Positions 1 to 9,164 of a stretch of 64,000 nucleotides of DNA are shown here, one piece after another. Location: the NCBI RefSeq assembly GCF_900168115.1, contig NZ_FUZC01000002.1:310001-374000 (forward strand). Reading direction: 5' to 3'. This stretch comes from Salegentibacter salinarum. GTDB lineage: Bacteria; Bacteroidota; Bacteroidia; Flavobacteriales; Flavobacteriaceae. The first letter of the stretch is position 1, and each line of letters starts with the position of its first letter. Under the pieces are notes generated by a model. It did not search any database. It saw only the letters and a program-made list of their open reading frames with translations, and was not told the DNA's origin. The translations under genes and the position numbers were made by a program.

Positions 1-732
1 GAACTGGAGGAAAAAGATAGGAGCCGACTTTTCGCTGTAGTGGCCACCGGGGGTACTACAAATGCCGGAATTATAGATCAGTTAGATACCATTGCTGATG
101 TTTGTGAAAAAGAAAAGGTTTGGTTTCACGTAGATTGTGCCTATGGTGGCGGGGCTTTAGCGGCACCATCGGTTAGGCATTTGTTTAATGGAATTGAGCG
201 AGCCGATAGTATTACCATAGATCCGCATAAATGGTTGTTTTCTCCTTACGACTGCGGGGCAGTGATTTACAAAGATTTGGAACTTGCGAAAAATGCACAT
301 TCTCAAAAAGGCGCTTACCTTGAAATTTTTAAAGATGAAGGTGCCGAAGGTTTTAACCCGGCTGATTATCAAATTCAGTTAACCCGCAGAATAAGAGGAA
401 TGCCATTGTGGTTTTCTTTAGCCATGCACGGAACCAACAAATACCGACAGGCCATTGAAACCGGAATTTCCCTGGCACAAATTGCCGCTAAAAAGATTGA
501 AAAACGGGAAAATCTTGAATTGGTAAGACCTGCAAGTTTATCGGTAGTTTTATTCCGAAGAAAAGACTGGACGCCCGAGCAATATCGGGACTGGACTTAT
601 AAAAATCATCGTGATGGTTTTGCCCTTGTGACTCCAACAACATGGAAAAAGGAAACAGTAGTAAGGTTTTGTTTTATAAACCCTGACACTACTGAAAAAG
701 ATATTGATATGATTTTAGATACTTTAGAGTAG
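1..732 (+). CDS. PLP-dependent group II decarboxylase, 3' part
   Basis: The reading frame is open from base 1, so the gene begins upstream of the window and about 243 C-terminal residues are visible. The segment carries hallmarks of group II pyridoxal-phosphate decarboxylases (aromatic amino acid, glutamate or aspartate type): the glycine-rich ATGGTTNAG stretch, the cofactor aspartate in HVDCAYGG, and the Schiff-base lysine in DPHKWLF (the His-Lys pair is diagnostic). The C-terminal small domain follows (VRFCFINPDTTEKDI). The family decarboxylates amino acids in the cytoplasm; the substrate cannot be told without the N-terminal half. Palindromic repeats follow the stop codon. Confidence 0.85.
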   Translation, partial: ELEEKDRSRLFAVVATGGTTNAGIIDQLDTIADVCEKEKVWFHVDCAYGGGALAAPSVRHLFNGIERADSITIDPHKWLFSPYDCGAVIYKDLELAKNAHSQKGAYLEIFKDEGAEGFNPADYQIQLTRRIRGMPLWFSLAMHGTNKYRQAIETGISLAQIAAKKIEKRENLELVRPASLSVVLFRRKDWTPEQYRDWTYKNHRDGFALVTPTTWKKETVVRFCFINPDTTEKDIDMILDTLE

Positions 733-761
733 AGATGTGATAGAAGTTTTCACGTCAAGCT

Positions 762-839
762 ATCCCGATGCTACGGGATTCTTTCAGCTTTTATTATGAT
801 TCAATTTTATGTAAGTTAGATCCTGAAATAATACAGGAT
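762..839. repeat. Two small REP-like palindromes
   Basis: Two short inverted repeats lie in the 188-bp gap after the decarboxylase: ATCCCG (762-767) with CGGGAT (774-779), and ATCCTG (820-825) with CAGGAT (834-839), the latter followed by GACGA. Short palindromes of the ATCCTGAA...CAGGATGAC type recur between flavobacterial genes, so I read them as degenerate intergenic repeat elements. That reading is from general knowledge; no other copy was noticed in this window. Confidence 0.45.
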
Positions 840-876
840 GACGATGAAAAGAAAATATTTTATATTAAGAAAACTT

Positions 877-909
877 AGACCTCAATGGTTTTGAAAACCT
901 GTGAGGTCT
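877..909. terminator. Long hairpin between convergent genes
   Basis: AGACCTCA (877-884) pairs with TGAGGTCT (902-909), and inside it GGTTTT pairs with AAAACC (887-899), giving a nearly continuous stem of about 14 bp. It sits between the decarboxylase (+) and the SIMPL gene (-), so it probably stops transcription from both sides. The sequence type (AGACCTCA-GGTTTT-AAAACC-TGAGGTCT) also resembles a dispersed Bacteroidota palindrome. Confidence 0.55.
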
Positions 910-920
910 TGGACATTGAA

Positions 921-1646
921 TTACTCAATCTCATAATCTAGCCGCATTGTAATCGATGCGGTTTTTCTTTTATCGGCGGTGTTATAAGCGCCGCTCCAGC
1001 TATAATCTTCCCCGCTGTTTTGTCCGGTGATCTGAAAAACGCCCATATTAGCATTTTTAAGTTCGCCTAAACTGCCCCCGCTGTTTTCGGCGATTCGCTC
1101 GGCTCTTAATCGGGCATCTTCAGTCGCTTTGGAGATCATTTCAATTTTTAGATCTGCGATTTTGGTGTAATAATATCTTGGTGGGGTGGAATTAAATTGA
1201 ACACCTTTATTCAGTAATTCGGTAATTTCCCGAGCAACCGCTTCAACATTTTCAACATCATTAGCTTCAATTTTTACATTCTGGGTAAGCTGATAACCCT
1301 GGAAAATGCTACCTACATAATTTCCGTTTTGATATTGATTTTCCCGTTGCTCTGAAGTTTGTACTGAGTTAAACACGATGTTTTCTTCATTAATTCCTTT
1401 TTCAATTAGGTAATTCCGCACAGTTTCTTTGTCGCTATTTAAATCTTTATAGGCTTGTTCAAGATTTGGGCTCATCCGGCTAAAACTTCCTTCCCAAACA
1501 ATAAGATCTGATGTAAAATTTTCACTTCCAGAGCCGGTTACCGAGATTACTCCGTCTGGATTGGCCCGGCTAACATATGATTCTCCAAGGAACCAGGCGG
1601 CAAGTACAATAGCAATGGCAAAAATTATAGCACTTATGTATTTCAT
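921..1646 (-). CDS. SIMPL domain (DUF541) envelope protein
   Basis: A 241-residue protein starting with a hydrophobic segment (residues 4-20, AIIFAIAIVLAAWFLG) that acts as a signal anchor, placing the rest in the periplasm. The remainder matches the SIMPL/DUF541 fold: VISVTGSGSENFTSD at the start of the domain, a central LTQNVKIEANDVENV strand-helix, and the helix KATEDARLRAERIAENSGGSLGEL near residues 175-195, which is the most conserved family element. Function is not established; relatives are linked to outer-membrane stress. It is a single gene with no operon partner. Confidence 0.85.
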   Translation of the reverse strand: MKYISAIIFAIAIVLAAWFLGESYVSRANPDGVISVTGSGSENFTSDLIVWEGSFSRMSPNLEQAYKDLNSDKETVRNYLIEKGINEENIVFNSVQTSEQRENQYQNGNYVGSIFQGYQLTQNVKIEANDVENVEAVAREITELLNKGVQFNSTPPRYYYTKIADLKIEMISKATEDARLRAERIAENSGGSLGELKNANMGVFQITGQNSGEDYSWSGAYNTADKRKTASITMRLDYEIE

Positions 1647-1729
1647 TTTAAGAAAAATTTGTTCAGAATAAAGATAGAAAATAAACCCAATGGTTATTTT
1701 ATTTTTGCTTCAAATTATTACTTTTGCCT

Positions 1730-3262
1730 ATGCAAAAAAACGTACTCATTTTAGACTTCGGCTCGCAGTACACGCAACTGATTGCAAGGCGTGTGAGGGA
1801 ACTCAATATTTACTGCGAAATTTATCCATACAATAAAATTCCAGACGATATTTCAAGTTTTAAAGCGGTGATCCTTTCGGGGAGCCCGTTTTCTGTTCGG
1901 GGTGAAGATGCCCCGCATCCTGATCTATCAAAAATTCGTGGAAAACTTCCAATTTTGGCCGTTTGTTATGGTGCACAGTATTTTGCACATTTCCACGGGG
2001 GAAAAGTAGAAGCTTCTGAAACCCGTGAATATGGACGAGCAAATCTTTCGGTAATTAAAGATGCCGAACCGCTTTTTGAAGGGATTATGGAAAATTCCCA
2101 GGTTTGGATGAGTCATAGCGATACTATAAAAGAATTGCCAACAAACAGTGTAAGGATAGCCAGTACCACCGATGTTTTGAACGCGGCTTACCGAATTGAA
2201 GGTGAGCAAACTTTCGGGATCCAGTTTCATCCTGAAGTTTATCATTCCACCGACGGGAAACAGGTTTTAGAAAACTTTCTGGTGAAAATCGCCGGGGTTG
2301 CACAAACCTGGACACCGGGCAAATTTGTTGATCTAACGGTTTCAGAATTAAAAGAAAAAATAGGCAAAGATAAAGTTGTTTTAGGTTTAAGCGGTGGTGT
2401 AGATTCCAGTGTGGCCGCGGTTTTATTGCATAAAGCTATCGGGAAAAACCTGTATTGTATTTTTGTGAATAACGGCTTGCTTCGAAAAGGCGAATTTGAA
2501 AGCGTTTTAGACCAGTATAAAGATATGGGCTTAAATGTTAAGGGAGTTGATGCTTCGGCACGATTTCTGGATGCCCTTGCTGGAATAAGCGATCCTGAAG
2601 AGAAAAGGAAAGCTATTGGAAACGCCTTTATTGAGGTTTTTGATGATGAAGCACACCAAATTACCGATGTTACTTATTTAGCCCAGGGAACTATTTATCC
2701 TGATGTTATTGAGTCGGTTTCTGTAAATGGCGGGCCTTCAGCAACTATAAAATCTCACCATAATGTTGGTGGATTACCAGATTTTATGAAGTTGAAAATT
2801 GTTGAACCATTAAAAATGCTCTTTAAAGATGAAGTGCGAAGAGTTGGAGCTGAAATGGGAATTGATAAAGAATTATTAGGAAGACACCCGTTTCCCGGTC
2901 CCGGACTTGCAATTCGGATTCTTGGAGATATTACCGCTGAAAAAGTACGTATTTTACAGGAAGTAGACCATATTTTTATCCAGGGCCTAAGAGACTGGAT
3001 GCTGTATGATAAAGTATGGCAGGCTGGCGCTATTTTGCTTCCGGTAAGTTCTGTAGGAGTTATGGGAGATGAGCGTACCTACGAGAAAGTAGTGGCGCTA
3101 AGAGCTGTAGAATCTACCGATGGAATGACGGCAGATTGGGTGAATTTACCTTATGAGTTTCTGCAAAAAACCTCGAATACTATAATAAATCGGGTAAAAG
3201 GCGTTAATAGAGTAGTGTATGATATAAGCTCAAAACCACCGGCTACAATAGAATGGGAATAA
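1730..3262 (+). CDS. guaA: GMP synthase (glutamine-hydrolysing)
   Basis: Makes GMP from XMP, glutamine and ATP in the last step of guanine nucleotide synthesis, in the cytoplasm. The 510-residue protein has the usual order: class I glutamine amidotransferase domain (nucleophile Cys79 in LAVCYGAQ, partner His in [12 protein letters not shown]), ATP pyrophosphatase domain with the P-loop GLSGGVDSS near residue 225, and the C-terminal dimerisation domain ending in [13 protein letters not shown], as in other GuaA proteins. An in-frame TTG lies six bases upstream, but the ATG at 1730 gives the standard N-terminus [14 protein letters not shown]. Confidence 0.97.
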   Translation: MQKNVLILDFGSQYTQLIARRVRELNIYCEIYPYNKIPDDISSFKAVILSGSPFSVRGEDAPHPDLSKIRGKLPILAVCYGAQYFAHFHGGKVEASETREYGRANLSVIKDAEPLFEGIMENSQVWMSHSDTIKELPTNSVRIASTTDVLNAAYRIEGEQTFGIQFHPEVYHSTDGKQVLENFLVKIAGVAQTWTPGKFVDLTVSELKEKIGKDKVVLGLSGGVDSSVAAVLLHKAIGKNLYCIFVNNGLLRKGEFESVLDQYKDMGLNVKGVDASARFLDALAGISDPEEKRKAIGNAFIEVFDDEAHQITDVTYLAQGTIYPDVIESVSVNGGPSATIKSHHNVGGLPDFMKLKIVEPLKMLFKDEVRRVGAEMGIDKELLGRHPFPGPGLAIRILGDITAEKVRILQEVDHIFIQGLRDWMLYDKVWQAGAILLPVSSVGVMGDERTYEKVVALRAVESTDGMTADWVNLPYEFLQKTSNTIINRVKGVNRVVYDISSKPPATIEWE

Positions 3263-3308
3263 ATTTTGAGCTTAAGTAAACCTTCATTGAGGGATTAAAC
3301 CAATAAAT

Positions 3309-5318
3309 ATGAAATACCTTTTAATTGTTTGTTTTTTATTTCAGCTGTCCAGTCTATCTGCATCAGCCCAGGAATTTAAATACCATACGGTAGAAGCCGG
3401 GGAAACTGTTTACAGTATCGCAAAATCTTACGATATTTCAGAAGAAGCGATCTATAAATACAATCCCGATGCTAAAGGCAATTTAGAGGTATCTTCAAAA
3501 TTGGTGATTCCTTTACGTGAAGAGAAGGTGGTTTCCGAAGAAGATGAAGATATTCAGTTTATCACTCATACGGTAAAGCGAAAGGAAACTTTATACCGAC
3601 TTTCAAAAGATTACAATGTTGAAATTGACGAAATTAAAAGGTTTAATAAGCATCTTTATTCTGAAGAATTACGACGAGGTGAGGAAATATTAATTCCTCA
3701 GCGCAAAAAAGGCTCCGCTAATTCTGAAATAGCTTCTTCTGAAGATTTAAATATTCCGGCAACAGATAAACCTCAAACTTCTGATACTCGGGAACACGTT
3801 GTTTTACCAAAAGAAACCAAATACGGGATTGCCCGTAAATATGGTCTTACCGTAAAAGAACTGGAAGAATTAAATCCAAAAGTTGATGTGTTACAACCCG
3901 GCGTAATGATACGTGTGGGAACCGATGTTTTAGACGAGCCGGTAATTTTAACCGATGAGGTTTTTGAATTTTACGAGGTAAAACCTAAAGAAACCTTATT
4001 CGGACTTTCAAGAAAGTTTGATGTTCCGCAGGATTCACTAATTTCTCTAAACCCGGCTTTAGAAGATGGTTTAAAAATAGGAATGGTTTTAAAAGTTCCT
4101 AATACGGGTGAAGGCGAGGGTAGCCTTGAAAAAGGTGAAACTGAAGAATTAGCCGGGGAATATGACAGTGAAGATGCAAATAAACGATTAGATCTATCTA
4201 ATAAATTAAGCAATTTCGATACAAAAGAACTCGTTGTGCTATTACCATATAGCCTGAATAATATAGAGGGTGATTCTACCTCAAATTATAAAGACGCTAT
4301 TTTAAATGACCGTGTATTGCGTATTTCCCTGGATTTCTACAGTGGAGTGCGAAAGGCGGTTGAAGATGCAAAAAAGCTTGGAATTTCTACTCAACTAAGA
4401 ACCTATGATACTCGTAGGAGTGTTCAGGAGGTTACAAATATTATCAATACCAATAATTTTAGTAATGTAGATGCAGTAATAGGCCCATTGTTACAGAATA
4501 CTATTGAGGCCACAGCATCAAAATTAAACCAGTATAATGTTCCGGTGATTAGTCCTTTGTCTGATCGTGAGATGCGACCTTATCAAAATCTATTTCAATC
4601 GCGCCCTACTACTGAAATTATGAAGAACGCGATGTTCGATTACCTGGGAAGAAATGCGATTGGTAAAAATGTTATTATCATTGCCGATGGCGCAAAAAAT
4701 CAGGTGAAGAACGAACTTACCCAGCTTTTACCAAATTCAAGGGTAATTCTTCCTTCAGATAATTATGTAAGTGTTGAAAAAATTAAAGCTCAGCTTTCAG
4801 AAAATCAGGAAAACTGGGTAATTCTTGAATCTTCTAATATTGGTTTGCTAAGCAGTGCTACTTCAGCTTTAAATCGTTTAGCAAGAGACCACGAAATTAA
4901 ATTATTTACAACCGAAAGAAATAGCGGTTTTGAAGATGATAATGTAGATAATGAGCATCTGGGCAGACTGAATTTCCATTATCCTTCCGTAGATAAAGAA
5001 TTTGATGTAGCTTCTTCAGAGGAGTTTATTGAGGCTTACCAGGAAGAGTTTGATATGATTCCTAATCAATATGTAATTAGAGGTTACGATCTTACTATGG
5101 ATGTGTTGTTAAGACTTGCTTCTGCCGAAGATCTATACGATTCTTTTGAAAAGTATACCGGTTTTACCGAATATCACGAGAATAAATTTCATTATTCCTC
5201 TAAACGCAATGGCGGCTTCTATAATGATGCCGTTTATATAATGAGTTTAGATGAAGAACTTAACTTAAAAGTTGCCAATGACCAGCAAAGTAATATATAC
5301 CGGGAGTTTAAGGACTGA
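3309..5318 (+). CDS. LysM repeats fused to a periplasmic-binding-like domain
   Basis: A 669-residue exported protein. After a signal peptide (residues 1-20, cleavage near ASA-QEF) come four LysM repeats that bind peptidoglycan: residues about 25-69 (YHTVEAGETVYSIAKSYD), 85-131 (THTVKRKETLYRLSKDYN), 162-204 (EHVVLPKETKYGIARKYG) and 221-265 (FYEVKPKETLFGLSRKFD). A linker leads to a C-terminal type I periplasmic-binding-protein-like domain (from about residue 308, LVVLLPYSLN) resembling amino-acid ABC substrate binding proteins and the LpoA-like fold. No transporter genes are nearby, so a cell-wall role is more likely than nutrient uptake. It starts 46 bp after guaA, and its last 41 bases overlap the next gene. 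Confidence 0.85.
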   Translation: MKYLLIVCFLFQLSSLSASAQEFKYHTVEAGETVYSIAKSYDISEEAIYKYNPDAKGNLEVSSKLVIPLREEKVVSEEDEDIQFITHTVKRKETLYRLSKDYNVEIDEIKRFNKHLYSEELRRGEEILIPQRKKGSANSEIASSEDLNIPATDKPQTSDTREHVVLPKETKYGIARKYGLTVKELEELNPKVDVLQPGVMIRVGTDVLDEPVILTDEVFEFYEVKPKETLFGLSRKFDVPQDSLISLNPALEDGLKIGMVLKVPNTGEGEGSLEKGETEELAGEYDSEDANKRLDLSNKLSNFDTKELVVLLPYSLNNIEGDSTSNYKDAILNDRVLRISLDFYSGVRKAVEDAKKLGISTQLRTYDTRRSVQEVTNIINTNNFSNVDAVIGPLLQNTIEATASKLNQYNVPVISPLSDREMRPYQNLFQSRPTTEIMKNAMFDYLGRNAIGKNVIIIADGAKNQVKNELTQLLPNSRVILPSDNYVSVEKIKAQLSENQENWVILESSNIGLLSSATSALNRLARDHEIKLFTTERNSGFEDDNVDNEHLGRLNFHYPSVDKEFDVASSEEFIEAYQEEFDMIPNQYVIRGYDLTMDVLLRLASAEDLYDSFEKYTGFTEYHENKFHYSSKRNGGFYNDAVYIMSLDEELNLKVANDQQSNIYREFKD

Positions 5319-5679
5319 AGCCGAACACCTTAAAAGTGGTGCTAAGATAATAACTGATGCCCCAACTGATAATCACGGTAAAGGCGAAGCTTTTTCTCCG
5401 ACTGATAGCGTGGCGACCGCTTTAGCGAGCTGTATGCTCACGGTTATGGGAATTAAAGCCGAAGATTTAAAAGTGAGTTTAAAAGGAACAACCGCTGAAG
5501 TTACCAAAACGATGGCGGCAAATCCCAGAAGAATTTCTAAGGTGGAAATTACAATTACTTTCCCTGAAACGTATTCGGAAAAATTACAGAAAATCCTGGA
5601 ACATTCAGCAAGAACCTGTCCCGTGCTGGAAAGTCTTCATCCAGATATGGAGAAGGTAATCACGTTTAATTACTTATGA
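5278..5679 (+). CDS. OsmC/Ohr family peroxidase-like protein
   Basis: A 133-residue cytoplasmic OsmC-fold protein. The two redox cysteines expected for thiol peroxidases of this family are present (Cys52 in ALASCMLTVMG and Cys114 in SARTCPVLESL), so reduction of organic hydroperoxides is plausible. The region FSPTDSVATALASC is typical for the OsmC subgroup. The ATG at 5278 overlaps the preceding LysM gene by 41 bp, and its stop overlaps the next start (ATGA), so the three genes are probably co-transcribed. The true start could be slightly different, but conserved sequence begins soon after it. Confidence 0.88.
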   Translation: MTSKVIYTGSLRTEAEHLKSGAKIITDAPTDNHGKGEAFSPTDSVATALASCMLTVMGIKAEDLKVSLKGTTAEVTKTMAANPRRISKVEITITFPETYSEKLQKILEHSARTCPVLESLHPDMEKVITFNYL

Positions 5680-6215
5680 GGTTTTTGATTTTCCTGCTAA
5701 TTTTAATTTTCACTGTTCCGGTTTTGGCTCAGGAAAATGAAAAATTAAGCTGGACTGAAGATCGAATTTTAACCTGGGAAGACTTTAAAGCAAGTCCTAA
5801 AAAACATCTTCCTTATAAAGCCAATACCAATTCGGGATTATCTTTCTCCTGGAATGCTACCGAAAGTAGCGGCGGAATAAAACTTAATTATGAAGTTGGC
5901 AGTAACTTTTACCCAAATAGATCCTGGGTAAAAGAAATTGAAGAAGTGGATTATTTGCTGGCACACGAGCAATTGCATTTTGATATTACCGAGTTACACG
6001 CCCGCAAACTTAGAAAAGCTTTGCAAAACTATGAGCCGGGCGGAAAGATAAAAAAAGAACTGGATTCTATTTATTCCGAAACTGAAAAACAGCGCAGGCA
6101 AATGCAAATGCAGTTTGATAAAGAAACCAATCACAGTATTTATAAAGAAGCCGAATTTAAATGGCGTGTATTTATAAAGAAGGAATTAGATAAACTAAGC
6201 GAATTTTCCAGTTAA
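5676..6215 (+). CDS. DUF922-type putative secreted zinc peptidase
   Basis: A 179-residue protein with a signal peptide (residues 1-18, ending VLAQ). The mature part has the DUF922 signature: LSWTEDRILTWEDFKASP at its start and the helix EVDYLLAHEQLHFDITELHARKL, in which His97-Glu98-x-x-His101 forms a zincin-type HExxH motif. This suggests, but does not prove, a metal-dependent peptidase in the periplasm. The start codon overlaps the osmC stop (ATGA). Its 3' end overlaps the convergent oxidoreductase gene by four bases. Confidence 0.8.
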   Translation: MRFLIFLLILIFTVPVLAQENEKLSWTEDRILTWEDFKASPKKHLPYKANTNSGLSFSWNATESSGGIKLNYEVGSNFYPNRSWVKEIEEVDYLLAHEQLHFDITELHARKLRKALQNYEPGGKIKKELDSIYSETEKQRRQMQMQFDKETNHSIYKEAEFKWRVFIKKELDKLSEFSS

Positions 6216-7156
6216 AGATTTGAAACTTCTTTCTTCGCAGCTTCAAATTCATGCATCATTTCTTTTACAATTTCTGCAGCGGGTTTTATCTCGTGAATTA
6301 ATCCTGAAATCTGGCCTATTTCCAGTTCGCCTTCTTCCAGGTCACCTTCAAACATTCCTTTTTTAGCGCGGGCACGACCCAAAAGCTCAATCAATCGTTC
6401 TTTTGAAGGATTTTCAGCATATAATTTCTGAACGTCTTCAAAGAATTTATTTTTTAGCAATCTTACGGGAGCGAGTTCTTTCAGGGTAAGTTTGGTATCG
6501 CCTTCCTGGGCTTTAACCACCATTTCTTTAAAATTCTGGTGCGAAGAAGCTTCAGGCGTAGCAACAAATCGGCTGCCTACCTGTACGGCATCTGCGCCAA
6601 GAACCATGGCAGCCAGCATTCCCCTACCGGTGGCAATTCCGCCTGCGGCAATTAATGGGATAGTAATTTTTTCTTTAACCATAGGGATTAAAGTGAAAGT
6701 AGTCGTTTCATCACGACCGTTATGGCCGCCAGCTTCAAAACCTTCAGCAACAACGGCATCTACACCGGCTTCCTGCGACTTTAAAGCGAATTTCACTCCG
6801 CTAACTACGTGCACCACTTTAACACCATGCTCCTGTAAATGTTTAGTCCAGGTTTTAGGATTTCCGGCAGAGGTAAAAACGATTTCCACTTTCTCCTGGA
6901 TAATGATCTCCATAATCTTATCAATATCAGGATAGAGGAGAGGTACGTTTACTGCAAAAGGCTTATCGGTAGCTTTTGTGCATTTTTCAATATGTTCTTT
7001 AAGAATTTCGGGATACATAGATCCCGCACCAATAATCCCGAGTCCGCCGGCATTGCTAACAGCACTGGCAAGTTTCCAGCCGCTGGCCCAAACCATTCCG
7101 GCCTGGATAATTGGATATTGAATATTAAAAAGTTCCGTGATTTTATTGTTGGGCAT
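6212..7156 (-). CDS. Nitronate monooxygenase / FabK-like flavin oxidoreductase
   Basis: A 314-residue TIM-barrel FMN enzyme of the nitronate monooxygenase (2-nitropropane dioxygenase) family. Visible motifs are the N-terminal YPIIQAGMVWASGWKLASAVSNAGGLGIIG, the flavin phosphate loops AEGFEAGGHNGRDE and PLIAAGGIATGRGMLAAMVLGADAVQVGSRF, and a C-terminal helical tail. The same fold is used by FabK enoyl-ACP reductases, and the two functions cannot be separated here. The protein is cytoplasmic. It lies just downstream of mnmA on the same strand (21 bp gap), so it may be co-transcribed with it. Confidence 0.85.
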   Translation of the reverse strand: MPNNKITELFNIQYPIIQAGMVWASGWKLASAVSNAGGLGIIGAGSMYPEILKEHIEKCTKATDKPFAVNVPLLYPDIDKIMEIIIQEKVEIVFTSAGNPKTWTKHLQEHGVKVVHVVSGVKFALKSQEAGVDAVVAEGFEAGGHNGRDETTTFTLIPMVKEKITIPLIAAGGIATGRGMLAAMVLGADAVQVGSRFVATPEASSHQNFKEMVVKAQEGDTKLTLKELAPVRLLKNKFFEDVQKLYAENPSKERLIELLGRARAKKGMFEGDLEEGELEIGQISGLIHEIKPAAEIVKEMMHEFEAAKKEVSNL

Positions 7157-7177
7157 TTGCTTAAATTTTCCCCGAAT

Positions 7178-8368
7178 TTAAGAAATAACCCCCGAACCTA
7201 ATAATTCTTCACCATCATACCAGGCTATAAATTGGCCTTCGGTAATTGAGGCTTGCTGTTCTTCAAAGACTACGTACATGCCGTTTTCAGTTTGGTGTAA
7301 AGTTGCATCCTGAAGCGGCTGGCGGTAACGAATTCTTGCTTTTACTTTTAAAGTTTCATCAGCACTAATCGCCAGGTCTTTTCTTACCCAATGCACTTCA
7401 TCTTCATTAATAAAAAGTGCTTTTCTGTAAATTCCCGGGTGATTTTTGCCCTGCCCTGTATAAATTACATTTTCTTCAACATCGGTATCGATGACAAAAA
7501 GTGGTTCTGGAGTTCCACCCACGGCAAGGCCTTTACGCTGGCCTTTGGTAAAATAATGTGCACCCTGATGTTTCCCCACAACTTTTCCTTCTGCTGTAGA
7601 ATATTCATATTTCTTAGCAAGAAAATCGAGTTCTTCTTTTTTGTTGTTGAATTTAGGGATTTCAGTAGAGAACAAGTCTCTTTCGGCTTCAATTTCTATG
7701 ATTTGGCCTTCTTTAGGTTGTAATTTCTGTTGAAGGAAATCAGGTAATCTTACTTTTCCTATAAAGCATAAACCCTGGGAATCCTTTTTATCCGCAGTAA
7801 CCAGTTTTTGCTCAGAAGCGATTTTACGCACCTCAGATTTCTGTAATTCCCCAATGGGAAATAGGGTTTTAGAAAGCTGCTCTTGCGTAAGCTGGCATAA
7901 AAAATACGACTGGTCTTTATTATTATCTTTTCCAGAAATTAATTGATAAACAGTTTCACCGTTTTGCTGAATTTCCCCTTTGCGGCAATAATGTCCTGTA
8001 GCCACATGATCGGCACCTAGGGAAAGGGCGATTTTCATAAAAACATCGAACTTGATTTCCCGGTTGCAAAGAACATCGGGATTTGGCGTACGGCCACGTT
8101 CGTATTCGTTGAACATATAATCAACGATACGTTCTTTATATTGTTCGCTAAGATCTACAGTTTGAAAAGGAATTCCCAGTTTATCGGCTACCATCATCGC
8201 ATCGTTACTGTCGTCCAGCCAGGGACATTCGTCAGAAATAGTTACTGAATCGTCGTGCCAGTTCTTCATAAAAAGGCCAATTACCTCGTAACCCTGCTGC
8301 TGTAAAAGATATGCAGAAACACTGGAATCTACTCCCCCCGATAAACCTACAACCACTTTCTTTTTCAT
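7178..8368 (-). CDS. mnmA: tRNA-specific 2-thiouridylase
   Basis: Inserts sulfur at position 2 of U34 in tRNA-Lys, -Glu and -Gln. The 396-residue protein begins with the PP-loop ATPase motif [15 protein letters not shown]. The two catalytic cysteines are in [13 protein letters not shown] (about residue 101) and [14 protein letters not shown] (about 199), and the tRNA-binding and C-terminal beta-barrel parts ([17 protein letters not shown]-like region and [19 protein letters not shown]) are complete. An unusual stretch of about 15 residues ([19 protein letters not shown]) sits in the central domain, common in Bacteroidota versions. Confidence 0.95.
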   Translation of the reverse strand: MKKKVVVGLSGGVDSSVSAYLLQQQGYEVIGLFMKNWHDDSVTISDECPWLDDSNDAMMVADKLGIPFQTVDLSEQYKERIVDYMFNEYERGRTPNPDVLCNREIKFDVFMKIALSLGADHVATGHYCRKGEIQQNGETVYQLISGKDNNKDQSYFLCQLTQEQLSKTLFPIGELQKSEVRKIASEQKLVTADKKDSQGLCFIGKVRLPDFLQQKLQPKEGQIIEIEAERDLFSTEIPKFNNKKEELDFLAKKYEYSTAEGKVVGKHQGAHYFTKGQRKGLAVGGTPEPLFVIDTDVEENVIYTGQGKNHPGIYRKALFINEDEVHWVRKDLAISADETLKVKARIRYRQPLQDATLHQTENGMYVVFEEQQASITEGQFIAWYDGEELLGSGVIS

Positions 8369-8418
8369 AAGTAAACTTAAATTGAAATCCTTTCCGCATA
8401 AAGTCGGAAAAGGGAGTA

Positions 8419-8426
8419 CAAAATTA
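8419..8426 (-). promoter_or_regulatory. Possible -7 box for mnmA
   Basis: On the minus strand these bases read TAATTTTG, fitting the Bacteroidota -7 consensus TAnnTTTG, about 50 bp upstream of the mnmA start. No convincing -33 TTG is seen at the expected distance, so this is a weak call. Confidence 0.3.
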
Positions 8427-8530
8427 CGAAATTTTAGAAGAAAGGTTAGGAGAAGGTAAAGGGATAAAATAAAAAACTACCCAAAATTTTTAATTCTGGA
8501 TAGCTTTATTATAGAAAACATCTTTCTTAG

Positions 8531-8932
8531 TTATTTTTCAAAAACAATATTGGTGTCCGGTGATCCAATAGGAGTGAAAATAAATGTTTCACCTTCAAAC
8601 CTCGCAGTACCGTTTACCTGCCCAAGACCTTCAAAAGGAATAGTAAAGGTGTAAATTTCATTGCTTTTACTCCAGGTACTTTCTGTTGTGTCTTCGATCT
8701 CACATTCACCATCAATTTCAGAATAATACTCAGAGTAGGTTGAAAAATCTGAGTTAAATATGATATTTGAGTTCTGGTTGCATTCACTTAATTCAAGGCC
8801 TGGAATTGGCGAGTTATTTATTTCAACGGCATACCAGGTTCCCAAAATATCGTCCTCTCCATTAGCATCATCATCTTCACTGCAAGATACCAGTAGGGCC
8901 ATACTAAACAGCATTAAAAAAAGTTTCTTCAT
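8531..8932 (-). CDS. Lipocalin-like lipoprotein
   Basis: A 133-residue lipoprotein with lipobox LLVSC (Cys17) followed by an acidic linker SEDDDANGEDD, which in Bacteroidota commonly serves as the surface-export signal for lipoproteins. The rest resembles the short lipocalin-like domain: ILGTWYAVEIN at its start, a Cys pair, and short beta strands (NGTARFEGETFIFTPIG). The ligand is unknown. It is monocistronic. Confidence 0.75.
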   Translation of the reverse strand: MKKLFLMLFSMALLVSCSEDDDANGEDDILGTWYAVEINNSPIPGLELSECNQNSNIIFNSDFSTYSEYYSEIDGECEIEDTTESTWSKSNEIYTFTIPFEGLGQVNGTARFEGETFIFTPIGSPDTNIVFEK

Positions 8933-9164
8933 AACGTAGGTTTTAATTTTTTGTAAATATATTCAATTTTTAACTAGGCAAAGGTTTAAGGTTAAAGAGA
9001 CCTTAAATATTGGACCGGGATATAGCGAAAGAGAAGATTATTTTGTTTAAATTAAAATATAATTAATTAAACATTTAACTATTGTTTCAAAATAATTAAC
9101 AAACATTAAACAAAATATAAGCCTTTGCTCATTTACTTTTACGGTATAACAAAAAATTAGAAAT

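Noticed and set aside
1719-1726. TACTTTTG as promoter -7 box of guaA
   Set aside because: It matches TAnnTTTG, but transcription would begin at or after the start codon at 1730, and no -33 element is at the right distance.
6492-6935. Open frame on the plus strand opposite the oxidoreductase gene
   Set aside because: It is the mirror of a well-supported flavoenzyme gene and has no recognisable protein features; the same holds for 7391-7723, 12600-12908, 40375-40695 and 56693-57109.
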